Source: Mesorhizobium_K sp040049215 (GTDB taxonomy: Bacteria; Pseudomonadota; Alphaproteobacteria; Rhizobiales; Rhizobiaceae). Taken from it: a DNA stretch of 64,000 bases. The notes below the pieces were generated by a model. The model was not told the DNA's origin and searched no databases. It saw only the letters and a program-made list of their open reading frames with translations. Shown piece by piece: positions 60,094 through 64,000 of this stretch. Position 1 is the first letter of the stretch. Each line of letters starts with the position of its first letter. The stretch is taken from the NCBI RefSeq assembly GCF_040049215.1, contig NZ_JBDZDN010000001.1:1612001-1676000 (forward strand). Direction: 5' to 3'. Position numbers and translations under genes: made by a program.

Positions 60094-61602
60094 ATGCAAT
60101 TCTCGCCCGACAGCCCCTGCTTCTTCATCAATCCGGTCTACCGGCCGATGAGCGGTCAGCCGCGTCCGGTGATCGATCCGGCGACGCTGGAAGTGGCCGG
60201 CGCAATCGCCGCGGTGACCGAGGCCGAAATCGACACGGCGCTGACCGCGGCGGCAAAGGCGCAAAAACTCTGGAAGGCGTTGGACGCCAAGACGCGCGCG
60301 AAACATCTGCACGGCGTCGCCAACGCGATCGAGGCGGCCGACTTCACACGCTGCGCCGAGCTGATGGTGCGCGAGATGGGCAAACCCTATCCGGAGGCGA
60401 TCGGCGAGATCGCCAATTGCTCGGCCGTCTTCCGCTATTATGCCGAGATGGCGCGCGACGAGGCCGGCAAGATCGCCGGCACGACGCAGACCGGTTCCTT
60501 CCAATATGCCCGCTACGAGCCCCACGGCCTCTCGGTGCACATCATGCCGTACAACTTCCCGGTGCTCCTGATGTGCTGGACGGTCGCCGCATCGCTCGCT
60601 GCCGGCAATGCCTGCATCATCAAGCCAGCCGAGGCGACGACGCTCTCGACGCTCGACTATATGGCGGTGTTCCGTTCGCTGCCCGAAGGGCTGGTGTCGT
60701 GCCTGCCGGGCGGGGCGGAGACAGGCAAAACGCTGGTCGAGTCCGACCGTACCCATGCGGTGGCCTTCACCGGATCGGTGGCGGCTGGGCGGCGTGTCGC
60801 GGTCGCCTGTGCTGAACGGATGAAGCCGTGCGTGATCGAGGCGGGCGGCAGCGATCCGCTTGTTGTCAGCGCGCATGCGCCGCTGGAGGTCGCCGCCGCC
60901 GGCAGCGTGACGGCCGCCTTCCACCTGTCGGGACAGGTCTGCACCTCGGCGGAGCGCTTCTTCGTCGTCGATTCCGTCCACGACCGCTTCGTCGAGCTGT
61001 TTGCCGAGAAGACAAGAGCGCTGCGCATCGGCAATGGAATGGACGAGACCGAGATCGGCCCGCTGGTCAGCGAGGCCGCGCGCGCCAAGGTCATGCGGCT
61101 GGTGGACGATGCCGTCGCGCACGGTGCCAAAGCGGTGACGGGAGGACGGATACCGCCGCAGCACAATGTCGGCTGGTTTTACGAGCCGACGATCCTAACC
61201 GGCGTGACGCCGGGCATGGCGATCTGCCGCGAGGAATGTTTCGGGCCGGTCGCCGCGGTCTGCCGCGTCAGCGACTTCGACGAGGCGATCCGGCTTGCCA
61301 ACGACAGCCCGTTCGGGCTCGGCGCATCGATCTTCACCACCGACCTCGCCGAGGCCATGGAGGCGTCGGAGCGGCTGGAGGCCGGCATGGTGTGGGTCAA
61401 CAATCCGCTAATCGACAATGATGCGCTGCCTTTCGGCGGCTGGAAGGCATCCGGCATCGGCCGCGAGCTCGGGCGTCAGGGGCTCGACGCCTTCCGCAGG
61501 ACCAAGATGGTGATCATCGACCACAAGCCGGTGGTGCAGGATTGGTGGTATCCCTATCCTGACGAATGGTTCCGCAAGACGGGAGGACGAAAGCATGTCT
61601 GA
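60094..61602 (+). CDS. Aldehyde dehydrogenase (NAD(P)+), PuuC/betaine-aldehyde type
   Basis: This 502-residue ALDH has HIMPYNFPVLLMCWTVAASLAAGNACIIKPAE near residues 150-181, the cofactor loop FTGSVAAGRRVA near 227, catalytic Glu in CVIEAGGSDPLVV near 248, catalytic Cys in LSGQVCTSAERFFV near 282 and EECFGPVAAV near 384. In this position it would oxidise an aminoaldehyde formed from the imported amine. It follows the cupin by 9 nt. Confidence 0.93.
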   Translation: MQFSPDSPCFFINPVYRPMSGQPRPVIDPATLEVAGAIAAVTEAEIDTALTAAAKAQKLWKALDAKTRAKHLHGVANAIEAADFTRCAELMVREMGKPYPEAIGEIANCSAVFRYYAEMARDEAGKIAGTTQTGSFQYARYEPHGLSVHIMPYNFPVLLMCWTVAASLAAGNACIIKPAEATTLSTLDYMAVFRSLPEGLVSCLPGGAETGKTLVESDRTHAVAFTGSVAAGRRVAVACAERMKPCVIEAGGSDPLVVSAHAPLEVAAAGSVTAAFHLSGQVCTSAERFFVVDSVHDRFVELFAEKTRALRIGNGMDETEIGPLVSEAARAKVMRLVDDAVAHGAKAVTGGRIPPQHNVGWFYEPTILTGVTPGMAICREECFGPVAAVCRVSDFDEAIRLANDSPFGLGASIFTTDLAEAMEASERLEAGMVWVNNPLIDNDALPFGGWKASGIGRELGRQGLDAFRRTKMVIIDHKPVVQDWWYPYPDEWFRKTGGRKHV

Positions 61603-61619
61603 CATAGTGGCTGCACGGC

Positions 61620-62963
61620 ATGGGTGACGCGGCTGACTGGATCGAAAAGAACCGGGTCACCGAAGTCGAGTGTCTCGTCCCCGATATGAACGGCGTCTTG
61701 CGCGGCAAGGTTTTGCCGGCTGAAAAATTCCTCAAGGCGATCGACGGCGCCGCGCTCTACGTCCCGACAAGCGCCCTGCTTGTCTGCATCGACGGCCGCT
61801 ACTCCGGATCGATCGACGAGGGTTTCGCCTATGCCGACCCGGACATGCGCGTCGTCCCGGATCTCGGCTCGCTTTGCCTGGCTCCAGCCGCCAGTCCCCC
61901 ACGCGCGTTGGTCCTTGCCGATGCGTGCTACCCCGCCGACCAGCCGTGGAGCGCGCTTCCCCGCACGTTGCTGAAGTCAGTCCTCGCGCTCTACGCCGAA
62001 AAAGGCTGGCGCGCCGTCGTCGCCCCCGAACTGGAATTCTACCTGACGGCGCTCAACCCGGACGCCCGGGACGCGTTGACGCCGCCGGTCGGCATTGATG
62101 GCCGAAGGGAGAATTCGCAGCATCCCTACGACATGGAGGCGCTCGAAATGTTCGAGCCGGTCATCCGTCGGATCTACGATCACTCCGCCGTCGCCGGCAT
62201 TCCGGTCGAGACGCTCACCCATGAAACCGGAACGGCCCAGCTCGAGATCAATCTGCTGCATGGCGATCCGCTCAAGCTTGCCGACCACGCGGTGCTGTTC
62301 AAGCGCATCGCCCGCAAGGCCGCGCTCGACGGCGGCATGCACGCCACCTTCATGGCCAAGCCTATCGAGGGCCAGGCAGGCAGTTCCATGCATCTCCACG
62401 TTTCGCTGATCGGCGGGGCGGGCGAAAACCTGTTTGCCGACCGGGATGGCGCGGATACGCCGATGTTCAGGCATTTCATCGGCGGGCTGCAGAAACATAT
62501 CCCCGAGGCGCTGCCGCTGCTGGCTCCGAATGTGAATTCCTACCGCCGCATCCGGCCGAGCCTCAGCGCTCCCGCCAATGTCGAATGGTCGCACGACAAC
62601 CGCTCTTGCGGCTTGCGCCTGCCCAAGGGCGGCAAGGAAGCCCGGCGCGTGGAGAACCGTCTGGCCGGCGCCGACGCCAACCCCTACCTCGCCATCGCCG
62701 CGACGCTTCTGTGCGGCTATCTCGGCGTCGAGGAGCGGCTGGAGCGGTCGCCGGAGGCGCTCGGCAACGCCTACCTTGCGACAAGCACGCTGCCCCGGAC
62801 CATGGCGCAGGCGCTCGACCGGCTTGCGGCCTGCGCGCCCGTGCGCTCCCTGCTCGGCGAGGAATTTTTCCAGACATTCCTGCGCGTGAAACAGCAGGAA
62901 CTCGAGGCGTTCGAAAGCGTCGTGACCGCCTGGGAACGCGAACATCTCTTGCTCAAGGCCTAA
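61620..62963 (+). CDS. Glutamine synthetase-like gamma-glutamylamine ligase (PuuA/GlnT type)
   Basis: This 447-residue glutamine-synthetase-fold protein has VVAPELEFYLTAL near 137 (metal Glu), ETLTHETGTAQLEINLLHGD near 197 and GSSMHLHVSLIG near 258. NVNSYRRIRPSLSAPANVEWSHDNRSCGLRLP is near 303-334 and VENRLAGADANPYLAIAATL near 344. Short members like this often ligate glutamate to amines (PuuA, ethylamine or ethanolamine ligases), which fits the polyamine importer and ALDH. ATG 61620 lacks a good ribosome-binding site; a 10-codon frame with a strong one overlaps it. Confidence 0.88.
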   Translation: MGDAADWIEKNRVTEVECLVPDMNGVLRGKVLPAEKFLKAIDGAALYVPTSALLVCIDGRYSGSIDEGFAYADPDMRVVPDLGSLCLAPAASPPRALVLADACYPADQPWSALPRTLLKSVLALYAEKGWRAVVAPELEFYLTALNPDARDALTPPVGIDGRRENSQHPYDMEALEMFEPVIRRIYDHSAVAGIPVETLTHETGTAQLEINLLHGDPLKLADHAVLFKRIARKAALDGGMHATFMAKPIEGQAGSSMHLHVSLIGGAGENLFADRDGADTPMFRHFIGGLQKHIPEALPLLAPNVNSYRRIRPSLSAPANVEWSHDNRSCGLRLPKGGKEARRVENRLAGADANPYLAIAATLLCGYLGVEERLERSPEALGNAYLATSTLPRTMAQALDRLAACAPVRSLLGEEFFQTFLRVKQQELEAFESVVTAWEREHLLLKA

Positions 62964-63057
62964 AGCGTGTCGCGCCCCTGCCCGGACGCGAACGTCCACG
63001 CTAAACCGGCCATCCCCACGGGGACAGCCTGCTTTCGCGTGAAGTTTTTTGAGAAAC

Positions 63058-63108
63058 TGGAGCGGGTGAAGCGATTCGAACGCTCGACCCCAACCTTGGC
63101 AAGGTTGG
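63058..63108 (-). other. 3' fragment of tRNA-Gly(GCC): attachment-site core
   Basis: Read on the minus strand, 63108-63058 gives the anticodon arm (CCAACCTTGCCAAGGTTGG, anticodon GCC at 63100-63098), then the variable loop, the T arm with TTCGAAT and the acceptor strand CACCCGC with CCA at 63060-63058. The 5' half (D arm and GCGGGTG acceptor strand) is missing upstream, so the tRNA is incomplete. Such a 3' fragment next to an integrase gene is the usual junction of an element that integrated into a tRNA gene. Confidence 0.82.
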
Positions 63109-63119
63109 TACCCGGCTTT

Positions 63120-63155
63120 CCGGGAGTGTCCGGGATTTGCCGGGAATAGCTGGGA
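63120..63155. repeat. Four helically phased CCGGGA-type direct repeats
   Basis: CCGGGA starts at 63120, 63130 and 63140, and the variant CTGGGA at 63150: exactly one helical turn apart. They lie between the tRNA fragment and the integrase start, where integrase arm-binding or excisionase sites usually are. Confidence 0.75.
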
Positions 63156-63228
63156 ACGTTGAGTTTCCTTGCATCATGACGTACGGTGTATCCGCTGATT
63201 TCCTTTTTGGTGGCGACACGGTGGCGAC

Positions 63229-64000
63229 ATGGCGACCCGGAAACTTACAAAGTCTGTCGTTGATGCTCTTGCTCCCGCCGACAAGGCATTCATTGTCTAC
63301 GACACCGAGTTAAAGGGCTTCGGGGTTCGCGTCGCTCCCTCGGGCACCAAGACATGGCAAGTGGAGTACCGGCCCTATCCCGGCGGCCGGGAAGTCGCGA
63401 AACGGCGCATGTCGCTTGGCGCCTCGAACGCTCTGACGCCCGACCAGGCCAGACAGAAGGCCCGTGACATACTGGCTTCGGTCTCCAAGGGAGGCGATCC
63501 AGCGCGGGACCGCAATGAAAAACGTCGGGAGATGAAAGTCGCCGACCTTATCGACTTCTATGAGCGGGAGGGCTGCTACGTCTTAAGGGGCCTCCGGCAG
63601 GGTCAGCCGATGAAGCCCAACACGAAGGCGTACACCATCGCTCGCCTTCGGCATCATGTCGTACCTCTGATCGGAACGAAGCGTGTCCCCGATGTGACCG
63701 CTACGGATATAGAGCGAATGGTTCGCGACATCGCGGCCGGCAAGACGGCAAAAGACTTCAAGCCGGAAGGTGGTAGACGCGTCATCGTGAAGGGTGGCGA
63801 TGGCGCCGGCTGCAAAGTAGCGCGCGACGTGTCGGCAATGTTCACTTTCGCTGTGCGGCGGGGCATCGCGCTTTCGAACCCGTGCGAGCATGCAGCGATA
63901 AGGAAGACCGACAACCGGCGAACCCGGTATCTATCGATCGAGGAGGTGCGCCGCCTTGGCGCTGCGCTGGAGGCTCTGCAAACTCAGGGCACGAATTCAA
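63229..64000 (+). CDS. Tyrosine-type site-specific integrase (DUF4102/P4 type), N-terminal part
   Basis: The frame opens at ATG 63229 and stays open to the edge, giving 257 codons. Residues 1-100 form the DUF4102 arm-binding domain (RKLTKSVVDALAPADKAFIVYDTELKGFGVRVAPSGTKTWQVEYR, SLGASNALTPDQARQKARDILASVSKGGDPA). Residues 103-220 form the core-binding SAM-like domain (VADLIDFYEREGC, NTKAYTIARLRHHVVPLIGTKRV, ARDVSAMFTFAVRRGIALSNPCEH). The catalytic domain begins at TRYLSIEEVRRLGAAL and its R-H-R-Y residues are beyond the window. It catalyses integration at the adjacent tRNA site. Confidence 0.93.
   Translation, partial: MATRKLTKSVVDALAPADKAFIVYDTELKGFGVRVAPSGTKTWQVEYRPYPGGREVAKRRMSLGASNALTPDQARQKARDILASVSKGGDPARDRNEKRREMKVADLIDFYEREGCYVLRGLRQGQPMKPNTKAYTIARLRHHVVPLIGTKRVPDVTATDIERMVRDIAAGKTAKDFKPEGGRRVIVKGGDGAGCKVARDVSAMFTFAVRRGIALSNPCEHAAIRKTDNRRTRYLSIEEVRRLGAALEALQTQGTNS

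Larger units (their letters stand above)
63058..64000 (+). mobile_element. End of an integrative element (prophage or genomic island), continues past the window
   Basis: The junction is the tRNA-Gly 3' fragment. To its right come four direct repeats with 10-bp periodicity and a tyrosine integrase gene reading inward. The rest of the element, and an intact tRNA-Gly at its other end, would lie beyond the right edge. Confidence 0.78.

Noticed and set aside
61594..61626. A separate 10-residue peptide gene before the GS-like gene
   Set aside because: Too short to support as a protein gene; recorded instead as a possible leader or frameshift relic.
63058..63180. A complete tRNA-Gly gene
   Set aside because: No 5' acceptor strand GCGGGTG or D arm lies upstream of the anticodon arm on the minus strand; only the 3' portion is present.
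1..64000. CRISPR array, rRNA genes or an insertion sequence
   Set aside because: No spaced identical repeats, no rRNA sequence and no transposase frame with terminal repeats were found on either strand.

Overview
The window is high-GC alphaproteobacterial DNA. Gene content and order point to Rhizobiales, most likely a Mesorhizobium/Phyllobacteriaceae-type chromosome, although no species can be named from the sequence alone. The strongest evidence is the run ppsR-maf-aroE-coaE-dnaQ on the minus strand, back to back with hemE-hemJ-rho-mnmE-mnmG-rsmG-parA-parB on the plus strand. This is the conserved neighbourhood of the alphaproteobacterial replication origin.

Region 1 (1-17.6 kb) is core chromosome. 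It holds a Tim44-type protein cut by the left edge, fxsA, secB, an EamA exporter, a small hypothetical gene, then dnaQ/coaE/aroE/maf/ppsR leaving the 6779-7148 gap leftwards and hemE to parB leaving it rightwards, with holA convergent to parB. The gap carries several DnaA-box-like 9-mers and an AT-rich end and is the probable oriC. Three parS palindromes lie just before mnmG and inside rsmG, beside the parAB genes whose product binds them.

Region 2 (17.8-29 kb) is accessory nitrogen/amine metabolism: an N,N-dimethylformamidase-like large subunit, a class III aminotransferase, a beta-keto acid cleavage enzyme, a GNAT acetyltransferase, an acetylpolyamine-amidohydrolase-type deacetylase, an M24 peptidase/hydrolase and an EamA transporter. 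A divergent unit follows: cupin + PEP-hydrolase-family + UPF0261, opposed by a TetR regulator whose start lies in a 35-bp palindrome.

Region 3 (29-47.7 kb) is carbohydrate catabolism. A CUT1 ABC importer has two different ATPases and a small membrane protein. With it lie an enolase-superfamily dehydratase, a hydroxyacid dehydrogenase, two sugar phosphate isomerase/epimerases, a Gfo/Idh/MocA dehydrogenase, a D-serine/D-threonine PLP enzyme, an SDR and a FadR-type GntR regulator. Four TGGT-N3-ACCA palindromes, two of them overlapping likely -10 boxes, tie the transporter and both isomerase promoters into one probable regulon. A frameshifted gene, an Old Yellow Enzyme and a luciferase-like monooxygenase sit between the transporter and the catabolic genes.

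Region 4 (47.8-51.7 kb) is a bacterial NHEJ pair (Ku, then LigD in PE-LIG-POL order) and a DUF2934 protein.

Region 5 (51.8-63 kb) is the most unusual. Two paralogous MGT-type glycosyltransferases bracket a GntR regulator with two predicted DNA-binding domains and a complete PotABCD-like polyamine importer. A double cupin, an aldehyde dehydrogenase and a glutamine-synthetase-like (PuuA-type) ligase follow. It looks like a single amine uptake and utilisation system with glycosyl transfer built in.

The right edge (63.06 kb onward) is the end of an integrative element: a 3' fragment of tRNA-Gly(GCC), four CCGGGA-type repeats spaced exactly 10 bp, and a DUF4102 tyrosine integrase running off the window. 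No CRISPR array, rRNA operon or complete tRNA was seen.
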